This document shows positions 1 through 10,168 of a stretch of 64,000 nucleotides of DNA, piece by piece (the stretch's first letter is position 1; every line of letters begins with the position of its first letter). The stretch is from the NCBI RefSeq assembly GCF_033807715.1, contig NC_084609.1, forward strand, positions 35,683,113 through 35,747,112, in the 5' to 3' direction. Source of the stretch: Cololabis saira (Eukaryota > Chordata > Actinopteri > Beloniformes > Belonidae). Both the position numbers and the translations under genes were made by a program. The notes beneath the pieces were generated by a model. The model was given only the letters and a program-made list of their open reading frames with translations. It searched no databases and was not told where the DNA came from.

Positions 1-459
1 GGCCCCGGAGCCGCGCCCGGGAGCAGCGCGCATCACCGCGGCTTTAACGTGGGAATCTGACCGGTTCCGACCGGCCGGGACCGCAGGAACCGGCCTGGAC
101 TTGTAGCAGGGACTCCCGGGGACCGACCAGCGGAATTTCAGCCGGATCTGCCCGGCGGATGCTGCGCGACGGGCGCCGCAACGCCACGGCGGGCGCACAG
201 ATCGGCTCCGGGGCGCATCCGCGGCGCATCGCCCGTTATCGGGGATCAAACCGACAGATTTTGCTGAAAATCTCGGAGAGTGAAGCTGGTCCGACCTGGG
301 ACAGACCCCCGAGGACCCAGCTCCCAAACCACCCGGGAACCTGGATGATTTAACCCGGATTCGCTCCGCCGCGTCCGACTGGCTGAAGGAAACACCGCTC
401 CAGCAGCGGAGAGAGCTGGTTGTGGGCGTGGTTTCAGCAGCGGAGGCTGAACCTATGGA
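1..459. other. GC-rich segment, no recognisable gene
   Basis: CpG-rich sequence at the window edge with short open frames on both strands, none of which resembles a known protein. It could be the CpG island or 5' end of a gene lying mainly outside the window. I see no convincing splice sites or start codon context. Confidence 0.3.
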
Positions 460-497
460 AATCTGCTCCCGTCGTGACGTCACGACGGGAGCAGATT
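460..497. promoter_or_regulatory. Perfect 38-bp palindrome centred on a CRE (TGACGTCA)
   Basis: Both arms are fully complementary with no spacer (left arm AATCTGCTCCCGTCGTGAC). The centre at 475-482 is the full CREB/ATF consensus TGACGTCA. It follows the GC-rich segment, so a regulatory role is possible. A perfect spacerless palindrome could also be a recent foldback insertion or an assembly artefact. Confidence 0.5.
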
Positions 498-504
498 CTA
501 ATCG

Positions 505-668
505 GCTCAAAAAAAAACACGTGACACTGGGGGACTCTGTCCGGCGGGGGTCAGAGACCTTGCAGAAATTCATGGTATTTTGTCTCCCCTGTGCTGGCAG
601 GGTGGGGGGAGACCACTTTATATATGTTAAAACAAGAAAAAACGTGTTTTTCATAATAGGTCCCCTTT
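505..668. mobile_element. Right end of a TTAA-type MITE
   Basis: The segment ends in a run reading ATAATAGGTCCCCTTTAA. An AGGGGACC-like terminus followed by TTAA suggests the right end of a short piggyBac-like non-autonomous element. The left end is not visible, so the start given is approximate. Confidence 0.3.
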
Positions 669-2739
669 AAGAACTCATTACAGAGTCCCATGATACCACC
701 CATGACTTCCTATGTCAAACCATTCAAAAGTTATAGCAGAAAAAAGGGACAACCAATCAGAAGAAGGGGCGGGGCTAATTAAGGCCAACGAAGCTTAAGG
801 ACTCATTACAGAGTCCCATGACACCACCCACAACTCTCTATGTCAAACCATTCAAAAGTTATGGCAGAGAAAAGTATTCTAGGGGGCGCTGTTGAGCCGT
901 TAGGCCACGCCCATTAATGCAAACCATGAAATATCAAATGTATCGCCAAGTCTGGCTTGCATGCAAAATTTGGTGACTTTTGGAGAACTATCAAATATGG
1001 ACCAATCACATGAAGGGGGGGCGCGCCTTTTGGTGTCTAGCGTCGCCACGGTAACACTTTTGAAAGAGAAAAGTAATGCGTGGTGTCGCAGGATGTAGAC
1101 GCACATTTTGATGTAACACACCTGGGGGCACGTTACGGTTCGGGCTGAATTAACTGCCGAAGGAATGGCATAAATTTCGCCAAAATGACACAATGTATTC
1201 AAAAATGGCCGACTTCCTGTTCGGTTTAGGGCATGACGCCAAGAGACTTTTCTTTCAGTTGTGCCATGATACAGGTGTGTACCGATTTTCGTGCATGTAC
1301 GTCAAACCGTATTGTGGGGCTTGAGGCACAAAGTTTTCCGGGGGGCGCTGTTGAGCCATTTTGCCACCCCCATTAATGCAAACCATGAAATATCAAATTT
1401 TTCGCCAGGCCTGGCTTGCATGCCAAATTTGGTGCCTTTTGGGGAACTATCAAATATGGACCAATCAGATGAAGGGGGGGGTGCGCTTGTTGGCGTCTAG
1501 CGTCGCCACGGTAACACTTTTGAAAGAGAAAAGTAATGCGTGTAGTCGCAGGATGGAGACGCACATTTTGATGTATAACACATCTGGGTTCACGATACGG
1601 TCCGGGCTGAATTAATTCTCGAAGGAATGGCATATATTGCTCCAAAATTACGCGATTAATTCAGAATGTTCAAAATGGCCGACTTCCTGTTAGGTTTCGG
1701 CCATGGCGCCAAGAGACTTTTCTTTTTGTTGCGACATGATATAGGTGTGTACCGATTTTCGTTCATGTACGTCAAACCGTATTATGGGGCTTGAGGCACA
1801 AAGTTTTTTCTGTCGAACCAAGCAGATGAAGGGTGGGTGCGCTTTTTGGCGTCTAGCGCCGCCACGGTAAGGCTTTTGAAAGAGAAAAGTAATGCGTGTT
1901 GTCGCAGGATGGAGACGCACATTTTGATGTATAACACACTTGGGGGCATGTTACGGTTCGGGCTGAATTAACTTTCGAAGGAATGGCATATATTGCTCCA
2001 AAATTACGCGATTAATTCAGAATGTTCAAAATGGCCGACTTCCTGTTAGGTTTCGGCCATGGCGCCAAGAGACTTTTCTTTTTGTTGCGACATGATATAG
2101 GTGTGTACCGATTTTCGTTCATGTACGTCAAACCGTATTATGGGGCTTGAGGCACAAAGTTTTTTCTGTCGAACCAAGCAGATGAAGGGTGGGTGCGCTT
2201 TTTGGCGTCTAGCGCCGCCACGGTAAGGCTTTTGAAAGAGAAAAGTAATGCGTGTTGTCGCAGGATGGAGACGCACATTTTGATGTATAACACACTTGGG
2301 GGCACGTTACGGTTCGGGCTGAATTAACTTTCGAAGGAATGGCATAAATTTCGCCAAAATGACACGACTAATTCAAAATGGCCGACTTCCTGTTCGGTTT
2401 AGGGCATGACGCCAAGAGACTTTTCTTTCAGTTGTGCCATGATACAGGTGTGTACCGATTTTCGTGCATGTACGTCAAACCGTATCGTGGGGCTTGAGGC
2501 ACAAAGTTTTCAAGGGGGCGCTGTTGAGCCATTTTGCCACGCCCATTAATGTAAACCATTAAATATCAAATTTTTCGCCAGGCCTGACTTGCATGCAAAA
2601 TTTGGTGACTTTTTGGGCACGTTTAGGGGGGCAAAAAGGCCCTCCTTTCGTCAGAAGAACGAAAAAAGAAAGAAAGAAAAAAAAAAAAAAAAAATCCTAC
2701 AGATACAATAGGGCCTTAGTACTGTCAGTGCTCGGGCCT
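668..2739 (-). repeat. Dispersed repeat with GTGCTCGGGCC terminus
   Basis: This is the same family as 26040-27135, in the opposite orientation. Shared blocks include GGGGGCGCTGTTGAGCC, CATTAATGCAAACCATGAAA and the terminal CTACAGATACAATAGGGCC followed by GTGCTCGGGCC. The left end is truncated relative to the other copy. The short frames inside are not protein-like. The superfamily is unknown to me. Confidence 0.7.
1621..2332. repeat. Tandem duplication of a 356-bp segment
   Basis: Two nearly identical 356-bp units (1621-1976 and 1977-2332) lie side by side inside the larger repeat. A third, more diverged partial unit precedes them. The near-identity indicates a recent unequal exchange or replication slip. 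Confidence 0.9.
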
Positions 2740-3326
2740 TAATTAAAAAGGCCTACCGTTCCCCCTCCGACCACCGGGTCTGGATCCACCAGCTAGTTCA
2801 TCTTCATTGACCTCCATGTTTAATGTCATATCAACAGTTAAACCTGCATATTCCTCTAAATTATTCATTTTTCTGTCATTTCTAAATTCACGTTATTGAA
2901 GAATTCAGATGAACACAAACAGAGCCGATCAGAACCAAACTAGACGCGACGGTCGGTACTTGCCACTGAAACCGAAGAGTCCCGAGAACATTAGGTTTTC
3001 CGGCAGCGTTTCATTTCCTGAAGTGACGTTCCCCAGGGTCCGGTCCTGATCCTGGTGCTGGTCTGGAGGGGGAAACGGCAGCGACATGATCAGAACCCTC
3101 AGACGACCTCGGTAGCAGATGCTTCAGGTTTCTAGATAAAGGTTCCCGTGTCCTGGTGACGCCTCTCGGCCCAGAGAGCCCCGGGTCGGCCCCGGAAGGG
3201 AGGAGAGTCCGGACTGGGCTGAGGTTCAACCGCCACGTTCACCTCACTTCAGGTTCAACTTCAGCAAATAAAAGGAGTCAGCTGGTAGCATTAGCAGCTG
3301 GTAGCATTAGCAGCTGGTAGCATTAC
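2740..3326. other. Unassigned sequence with short GCTGGTAGCATTA repeats
   Basis: No transposon termini are recognised here. On the minus strand an open stretch from about 3130 down to 2940 includes an ATG at 3087 and two N-glycosylation-type triplets, but no homology or flanking exons support a gene. The last 50 bases are a tandem GCTGGTAGCATTA unit. Confidence 0.3.
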
Positions 3327-3666
3327 GCTGCAAAAACTCTTTAGAATATTTGTCTCATTTCTAGTTAAAATGTCTCATTTTTAGTAAAAAAAAAAAAAAT
3401 CTAATTACACTTAAAACAAGACTCATCACTGGAAAAAAAAACTATTTTCACCTGTTTCAAGTAGATTTACACTTGAAATAAGTAGAAACATTTTTCTACT
3501 TATTTCAAGTGAAAATTTACTTGAAACAGGTGAAAATTGTCAAATAAGTTATTTTTACTGTAATTACTCTTGTTTTAAGTGTAATAAGATTTTTTGGACT
3601 AAAAATGAGACATTTCAACTAGAAATAAGACAAATATTCCTGGTAAGATTTAGAGTTTTTGCAGTG
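3327..3666. mobile_element. Palindromic MITE, termini GCTGCAAAAACTC / GTTTTTGCAGTG
   Basis: The whole segment folds back on itself. The arms carry CACCTGTTTCAAGTAGATTT, AAAATGAGACATTT and CTAGAAATAAGACAAATATT motifs in inverted order. Related copies lie at 27775-28070 (5' truncated) and 37840-38224. Confidence 0.8.
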
Positions 3667-3808
3667 TAGCTGATAGCAACAGTAGCTGGTAGCGTTAGTT
3701 ACTAGTAGCATCAGTAGCGTTAAACTTTGATTCATTAGGACAACTCTGAGAAATGTACTAAATTTCTTTTGCCTACATATATTTTTTAACATTTACACTT
3801 CAAAGTTA

Positions 3809-3896
3809 CACGAGAGCCTCAAAGGCCGCGATGACGGACCGGAACATTTCAGCATGGAGGTTCTGGTACCGGGGAGAACCAGCAGGAAGCCAGACT
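3809..3896 (-). other. Possible minus-strand terminal exon (weak)
   Basis: Read on the minus strand, this segment continues in frame to a TAA with a non-repetitive C-terminus ending RSVIAAFEALV. It would join in phase (1+2 nt) to the putative signal-peptide exon at 5614-5560 to give about 47 residues. The acceptor CCCCAG sits at the edge of an inserted MITE, so the junction may be fortuitous. I do not recognise the protein. Confidence 0.12.
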
Positions 3897-3948
3897 GGGG
3901 CCAGATTCACCAATATGTTCTTAAGAACGATCTTAAGAAATGTCTTAA

Positions 3949-4756
3949 AGGTATTGTGACATGAAAAACACATTTTTCTTGATTTTTTGTGTTTTGTTGG
4001 GTGTCTTGACATCAATTACACCCAAAAAACAACAAACTTTTAACATTCAGTGTATTGTGTGCTTTCTGGGATTTTCCGCATAACTATGCAAAAACGGCGC
4101 ATGTGGTTTGGTGGCGGGTCGTTACGTATAGACCCGCTAAATCACCGCCCCCTCCACCCAGCTCCCTGCCTCCTCTCCTCTCCAGCGCACCATAAAGGCT
4201 GATTTATGGTTCCGCGTTACACCGACGCAGAGCCTACGGCGTAGGGTTACGCGGCGACGCGCACCGTACGCTGAACCCTACGGCGTAGGCTCTGCGTCGA
4301 TTAAACGCAGAACCATAAGTCAGGCTTAACACGGAGCTGTTTAGAGCCTCTTTTGTTCTAATCACCGGAGGAAAACTGCTAAGAAGACCCGCGGCCACTG
4401 ACTGGACTTAAGATGAGGGGACAGTGCTGCTTGCATGCCTTTATTTTTATGATTGTTTGCTGTGGACTGATTCCGTGCATGCTTCGCCTGTCGCTCCCGG
4501 CTTAACTCTCCGACGCCGCTGTGAGCGTATTGCTGGAGGAGGAGGAGGTTTGGAGGAGGAGCGGCGCAACAGGGATGACAGGAAAGGGGGAAATGGAAGC
4601 GTTTTTCACGGCGCAAAAAAACACTGTAATAAAAAGGCAGGAATGGAGTACTAGAGTGAAGTTTTTCTTGTTACACTCTTGTAGACACATTTGAGGGATG
4701 TTGGCCAAGACTTTTAATAGTGTTAAAAGCATGTTAAAAATGATGTCACAATACCT
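3949..4756. mobile_element. TTAA-flanked non-autonomous element, TIR AGGTATTGTGACAT
   Basis: The termini AGGTATTGTGACAT and ATGTCACAATACCT are exact inverted repeats. They are flanked on both sides by TTAA (3945-3948 and 4757-4760), and the empty site reads GTCTTAAGATCT near 17773. TTAA duplication is the hallmark of the piggyBac superfamily. No transposase is encoded. It carries an inner palindromic element at 4196-4327. Confidence 0.85.
4196..4327. mobile_element. Short palindromic element, GATTTATGGTTCCGCGTTA type (copy 1)
   Basis: Near-perfect inverted repeat of about 60-bp arms containing CTACGGCGTAG and GCGACGCGCACCGTACG. Copies also occur at 8122-8265, 13700-13836, 22992-23130 and, as a half element, 42408-42476. 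All five lie inside other transposons. Confidence 0.8.
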
Positions 4757-5559
4757 TTAAGATCTAAAATTTAGAAGTTCATAAGAAAGTTCTTAAGTGA
4801 AATTCCTCAATATTTTCTTAAGAATCGTCTTAAGAACTGTCATTTCTTACCAATTTCTCATTTTTCCTACTTAAGAACTTCTTAAAATATGTCATTGCAC
4901 GCGCCAACAAACAACATTTATAGGTAGTTTGGTCTTAACCGTCAGTCACTCACTAAACATGGAGAAGGAGAAAAAGAGATGCAGGAACTTTTCAAGGTTA
5001 TGGTGGATGAGATTAATGTGTGAAAAAAATACTATTGGGGAAAATTAATAATAATTAACTACCACGCTAACTAACATGCTAACAAACAGTTAACAGGCTC
5101 TTTGTGTAATTAATTACAAAGTATATCCTCAAACTATGACCTACTAGTCTAAACTTGTCTAAAATGTGTTGAAAAAGGTGATATTAGAGTCTAAACCTTT
5201 CACAGAATACATTTTAAGACAGGTCAAGGTTGTCTTAAAGTTAAGAAAAAAGTCAAGAACAAATTTGAGAACTTTTATTTCAAGAATACCATTTATTCTT
5301 AAGTTTTTTCTTAAGAAGAAAGTTGAGAAAATACTTTTTTGGAGAATATTACTTCTTCTCTTTTTTCTTCTTAAGAAAAAAATGACACTTAAGAAGATTT
5401 TTTTTCTTAAGAATGTTTTGTGAATCCGGCCCCTGGTCTTTAGCAGGTTCCTGGTTTAACTCCCGGGTCTCCCAGCACTGCCTGAGGTCACCTGATGCCA
5501 CCCGAGGGTGTCTGGCAGGGCTCAGGTGTCCTGGCGGGTCTCACCTGTCCGGGTCTCAC

Positions 5560-5614
5560 CTGTCCGGGCCACCAGCAGGCCGGCCGACAGGAAGCAGAAG
5601 ACACTCAGCAGCAT
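5560..5614 (-). CDS. Candidate first coding exon with signal peptide, minus strand (speculative)
   Basis: On the minus strand an ATG at 5614 opens 18 codons reading MLLSVFCFLSAGLLVART. This is a plausible signal peptide: a hydrophobic core with small residues near its end. It is followed by a good splice donor (CAG then GTGAGACC). Two ATTGG/CCAAT-type boxes lie just upstream around 5680-5700. No convincing downstream exons were found, so this may be chance. I do not recognise the gene. Confidence 0.2.
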
Positions 5615-5735
5615 GTCTGATGGCAGCAGGACCGGCTCTGCTCTGCTCTGCTCTGCCGGGCCTCTCCTTCACACCAGTGATTGGACACACCTGTGATTGG
5701 ACACACCTGTCTGATTAGACACACCTGGGGGAGTC

Positions 5736-6053
5736 CCGGTGTTCTGCCAATTTCTGCTGCTTTGCTAAAACATGCTGGTTTTCTACCTTTGTAGAGCTAC
5801 AATTTTACTGTGTTTTACTCCCTAAAACACTTCCTTTTCCCCCAAGTGGTCCTTGTCTCTTGCCAGGCCGTCATTGTAAATAAGAATGTGTTCTTAATGA
5901 CCTGCCTGGTTAAATAAAGGCGAATGACTGAATGAATATCAAATAAAGCCATAGAATTGTTTTTTTTCTCTTTATCGTATAATGTTCATAAAGTGTAATA
6001 CAATTCATGTCATGGGTAGTGTATTTTGAAGGATCAAATACTCAACATCCTTG
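5736..6053 (+). mobile_element. DNA transposon fragment, TIR CCGGTGTTCTGCC (copy 1)
   Basis: It begins with GGTGTTCTGCCAATTTCTGC and includes CATTGTAAATAAGAATGTG and GCCTGGTTAAATAAAGG. It breaks off after ATACTCAACATCC. Copies at 35767-40906 (inverted) and 41683-44109 (complete) define both termini. No coding capacity. Confidence 0.7.
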
Positions 6054-6110
6054 ATGGGCATTACTTTTCTCAGTAAAAAGTGTTACGTGGCAACGCTAGA
6101 CGCCAAAAAG
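6054..6110. repeat. Fragment of the GGGCCCGAGCACT dispersed repeat
   Basis: It shares GGGCATTACTTTTCTCAGT and the adjacent GCAACGCTAGACGCCAAAAA block with the copy at 26040-27135. It lies directly against the truncated DNA transposon to its left. Confidence 0.5.
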
Positions 6111-6470
6111 CAAAAAAAAAGGCGAAAATTCGGACGCTTATTGCTCGGCCGAACTTTATCGTAGAGACATCGTTCAAACTTTCAAACACTCGGCCCGATT
6201 GGCGCTAACGGACCCTACAACCTCATTATGCTAATTACTACAGTTTTCGCGATATTTACCTTTCATTTTTTTTTAAATTTCTGTTTGAATTTGGACGCTT
6301 GTTGCTAGGCAACAGGTTATCGTAGAGACATCGTACAAATGTCCCCTGACTCGGCACGCTGTGGACTTCAACATACTCAAATTTCATGAAGCTGGGATTT
6401 AAGGAAATGTTATGTCAAAATCCAGGCCAAATGGCCCCATTCATTCGGATGGGGTTTTGTACCATGGTGA
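6111..6470. other. Repeat-like sequence, two diverged GGACGCTTGTTGCT blocks
   Basis: Two related blocks contain TTATCGTAGAGACATCGT (around 6158 and 6317) and suggest an old dispersed repeat. No open frame of note. Confidence 0.4.
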
Positions 6471-6486
6471 AAAAAAATATAATATA

Positions 6487-6549
<63 letters not shown>

Positions 6550-6560
6550 AAAAATTAATG
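6471..6560. repeat. (TA)n microsatellite
   Basis: About 60 bases of uninterrupted TA dinucleotides with AT-rich edges. Open frames across it are artefacts. Confidence 0.95.
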
Positions 6561-7630
6561 CATACTACTGATATTTACTCAAAAGTCTGCCGAATTTAAG
6601 TATACTTTTTGAGTATATACTACATTTCGGACCTTAATTCAAATCAAATCTGCCTAACCGTCTTGCTATGGCAACAGCATTGTAAACAAGTTCTGCCCGA
6701 GTTGAAACGAGGAAACACAGGAGCTTTTTACCACCAGGTAAGGATTTATGTAAAGCTTTGACTGACTGTTTGTTTGAACTCAGCAACGCCTAAACGCGGC
6801 GGATATTATTGATTTGGCCGTAGAGAACATGTTAAACAGTATATTATCAATGTCTGACAGATATTTTGGCGGGTTCAGCTGAAGGAGCGAAAACAAATGG
6901 ATCACGTGACCTAATGCTTCCTCAACTGTTTTTTTAGTCCATGCTCAGTAGTGATTAATCAATACTGAAATATCGATACTTCCGATACCAGATCTGTTTG
7001 CTCTAAAATTGATTCTCAAACTAAAATATTGATACTTTTGATCCTTCAGTTATTTGTGGTAAAGTATATCATTAACAGGAATATGGTGGACAGTAACTAA
7101 ACTATTCAGATTCTGTCTAGTTTTTTTATTACACCAAGTGGACAAAATACAAATACAAGATACAGACAGTGGACATACAGTACAGTACAGTCAATGACAT
7201 GACACTTATATTTTCTGAAAAACAGATTTTCTTTCAATTCAAAAAAGGTTAAAATGGATAAAATAAATACAATATATATGACCGACCTGTCCCACATATG
7301 GACTCACTTGAATTTTACAAAAAATACTAGTTATTTGGGATTTTGTTGTTGTTTTAAGCGTCAAAATGTCATGTGGTGCGACCGTCCGACCATGACTCCT
7401 GTTTGAAATCACTCTAAATGTTTTTAAACCAATCTTCTGCCCTATCTGGCATGATTTCCCCAGTGTCTTGTAGTGTGTAAGATTGCAACACATTTGTATT
7501 TATATTTCCATCATAATATACAAACAAAGTTTGACTGATTATGTCCATTTTGTGAAATATCATTAAAAAAAGAACCATTTTTGTATAATACTGAAAACTT
7601 GTAAAAAAAAAAAAAAAAGATGTCAAGATG
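6561..7630. other. Intergenic sequence, nothing recognised
   Basis: AT-rich unique-looking sequence with a few short frames on the minus strand. No splice structure, conserved motif or transposon terminus was seen. Confidence 0.4.
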
Positions 7631-7634
7631 TTAA

Positions 7635-8938
7635 AGCGACACTACGTAACTTTTCCACCTTAATATCATATTTCCAGAGTCATTGTGATGGTACATCAAC
7701 TTCCAACAGGTTTAATGACACCTCTGTCATGGTCTGAGGGGTCTGTATCGCCTTCACTGGCACTATGTAACTTTGAGGAGCATGTTAGGAACCCTGCCAC
7801 ACTAAAAAACTACAAATCGTTACGACTTTGACTGCTTTACGGCATACGTCACTTCCCCCTCCTTCCCGATTCGCAGTCGAGACGAAAATGGGCGGGGCTT
7901 GGAGCTCAGAGCTCCGCAGAAGCTGATTATCTGTTGCTGCGTTGTGGCTGCAGCAGCTCCACATAACAGACGTGGGGAAAAGATCCTAATGGTTTAACTT
8001 TTCACCGGTTTCCTGCTCGGAGGCAGAGCCACGCAAGCCAAGTATCTGATATAACAAAGTAAAAGAGTGAAGGAGTCGTCGGCTCGCTTTGGATCGCGGC
8101 TGTAACGACCAAACACACAGTAAAGCATGATTTATGGTTCTGCGTTAAATCAACGCAGACCCACGGCGTAGGGTACGTGGCGACGCGCAACGTACGGTGC
8201 GTGTCGCCACGTACCCTACGCCGTAGGCTCTGTGTCGATTTAACGCAGAACCATAAACAGCCTTAAACCACAAACACTCACACAGACGGGCGTCGGATCA
8301 AAACTCGGGTTTTATTCCCCACTTCTCCAGCTAAACGCAGTTGCTGGCCAGCTCTCTGCGGAGCAATTAACCCCAATCTTCAGATAAAACTAGTTTGTTG
8401 AGGAAAAAATATTAACTCTATTTGTAGCTGCAGAGGGAAAAAATAATCTCACGAGGAAAACAAAAATATTGCTCACGCCTCTTCAACATAATATAGCAGT
8501 CAAAAAATAAGAAAAGAGAAGTAAGAGGGATACAAAACATGTACTGTATGTTGTACTATTATACAAATTTATTGAAACACATGGCTCTTCAGGGATTCAG
8601 GGATCTCTTAGGGATTTCATATGGATCCAGACCGTTAATAATCATTATTTTCTCCATATACCGCTCCCTGGCTTCCTTGTTTAAGGTATCCCGGTAAATT
8701 CCAGTTCCTTTCCAGCAGTTTAACATCTTTTTTTTTTGTGTTCCGTCTGTTCACTTGGTGAAACAGAAAAGCGTCCCGTGTTCTCTCATCAAAACAAATG
8801 CAGCGACGGGACAGGAGTTTTCCAGCAGTACGCGCTGGTGCTCATGGGAAACGTAGTGTTCTTTCTGGTAAAACACTACCGCTTTTGTCCACAAGATGCC
8901 GCCAAACTCAGAAAAGCTGAAAGTTACGTTGTGCTGCT
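7635..8938. mobile_element. TTAA-flanked MITE, TIR AGCGACACTACGTAACTTTT
   Basis: TTAA at 7631-7634 and 8939-8942 flank inverted termini (right end read inward AGCAGCACAACGTAACTTTC). A 242-bp relative sits at 17843-18084. Internal additions include the palindromic element at 8122-8265. No transposase is visible. TTAA targeting points to piggyBac-type mobilisation. Confidence 0.85.
8122..8265. mobile_element. Short palindromic element, GATTTATGGTTCTGCGTTA type (copy 2)
   Basis: Inverted-repeat arms with GTCGCCACGTACCCTACG at the centre. It is nested inside the TTAA MITE. Confidence 0.8.
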
Positions 8939-8942
8939 TTAA

Positions 8943-9356
8943 GGAAATTAATTTATTTTAATATAATCATGGTTGCACCACATGACCTTTTTTAAGGCTA
9001 GTGCCAATTCATCTTGACCAAAAAACTCTGAAATCACTTAATTTAAAATTTTAATATGAATTTATGTGTACACATCATTCTTAATGTTTGTTTGACCTGC
9101 AATTGATATCCTTTTTTTTTTAAATTATTTTAAAATTGACCTGTTGAAAATCCTTATTCGTCATTGACCCACAAACAACAAGAAAAGATAACATAATATA
9201 ATAATAAACTATAAAACAATATATCATGATAATTTTTAGTGATGGAAACACCTTTTTCTGTTGTTGTAACAGCTCGTCTGTATTGTGAATGAGGCCGCTA
9301 CCTCCGTATAGTTCTGACTGTAAAATGAATACCGTAGCTAAATAAGTGACTGCTGC
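8943..9356. other. AT-rich spacer, nothing recognised
   Basis: No gene, RNA or transposon terminus could be recognised between the TTAA MITE and the TTTTCCACCAAA element. Confidence 0.4.
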
Positions 9357-10168
9357 ACCTTTTCCACCAAATCAGTTCCAGGCTGGTTCTGGTTCTGGTT
9401 CTGGGCCAGGTCTGAGTTTGGAACAGTTCTGTTTCCACTGATAAAGAACTGGCTCTGGGCCAGAAGAACCGGTTCCAAGGTAGCACCAGAGACGTTCAAT
9501 AAACGAGACAGCCCACTACGGTTGTGTTTCCTGTATCTGTGTCACGTGACTGCCACGCCCAGACTGACAGTAGGTCCTGAGTCTAATGAGTCCTATGGGA
9601 AAAGTGAACGTGAGCACAGATTATTACCAGTTCCTTCGCCCCATAGTAACCTAAGTAAATATGGGACCCATTTTTCAAAAGCCACAAACCTTCTGAACAT
9701 TCTGACACCAAAATGGCAATTTTCAGACCGACAGATTAGGAGAAAATGAAGTTTTTTTGAGACCTGTCTTTGTCTGAGCAACGTACTCTCGCGAGATTTG
9801 GCTCTCATAGCTCTCCTCTCTGGTGCTGATTCAGAGATTCAGAGATCTTTGAGAGAACTTTGGCAGAACTGCCAAAGTTCAAACTTGCTTCTTTGCTTAA
9901 TAATACTGTTATTGTTATTATTGAAGTCTTTTTGGAAGGGAAAAAAAATATTAGACTGATCCGATGATCTTGTACTGGGTGGGCGACCACGCCCACTTAG
10001 GAGACAGGAAGTGGATACCATTTCATACCATATGCAGTAACGGTAATGCGCTATCTTCTGTATAGAGTATCTTTGGTAGCACCAACTCTTTGCTGGTTTA
10101 GTTACGTAAGCGGAGGGGGCGGAGTTGTTAAGACCAACGGCAATAGCCAGACTGGGAGACGGAGACAT

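Larger units (their letters stand above)
3897..5433. mobile_element. Foldback MITE, termini GGGGCCAGATTCACCA / TGTGAATCCGGCCCC
   Basis: Inverted termini enclose sequence rich in CTTAAGAA. A truncated relative lies at 17730-18452. This copy is interrupted at a TTAA by an 808-bp element (3949-4756). The uninterrupted sequence in the other copy shows the pre-insertion state. Confidence 0.8.

Noticed and set aside
1690..2276. Two identical 76-codon minus frames
   Set aside because: They are the tandem 356-bp duplication within a dispersed repeat, with no protein features.
4362..4616. Minus-strand frame starting MRREKR, recurring at 14268-14050
   Set aside because: Both lie in the same TTAA-flanked repeat, so the recurrence is copying of a non-coding element.
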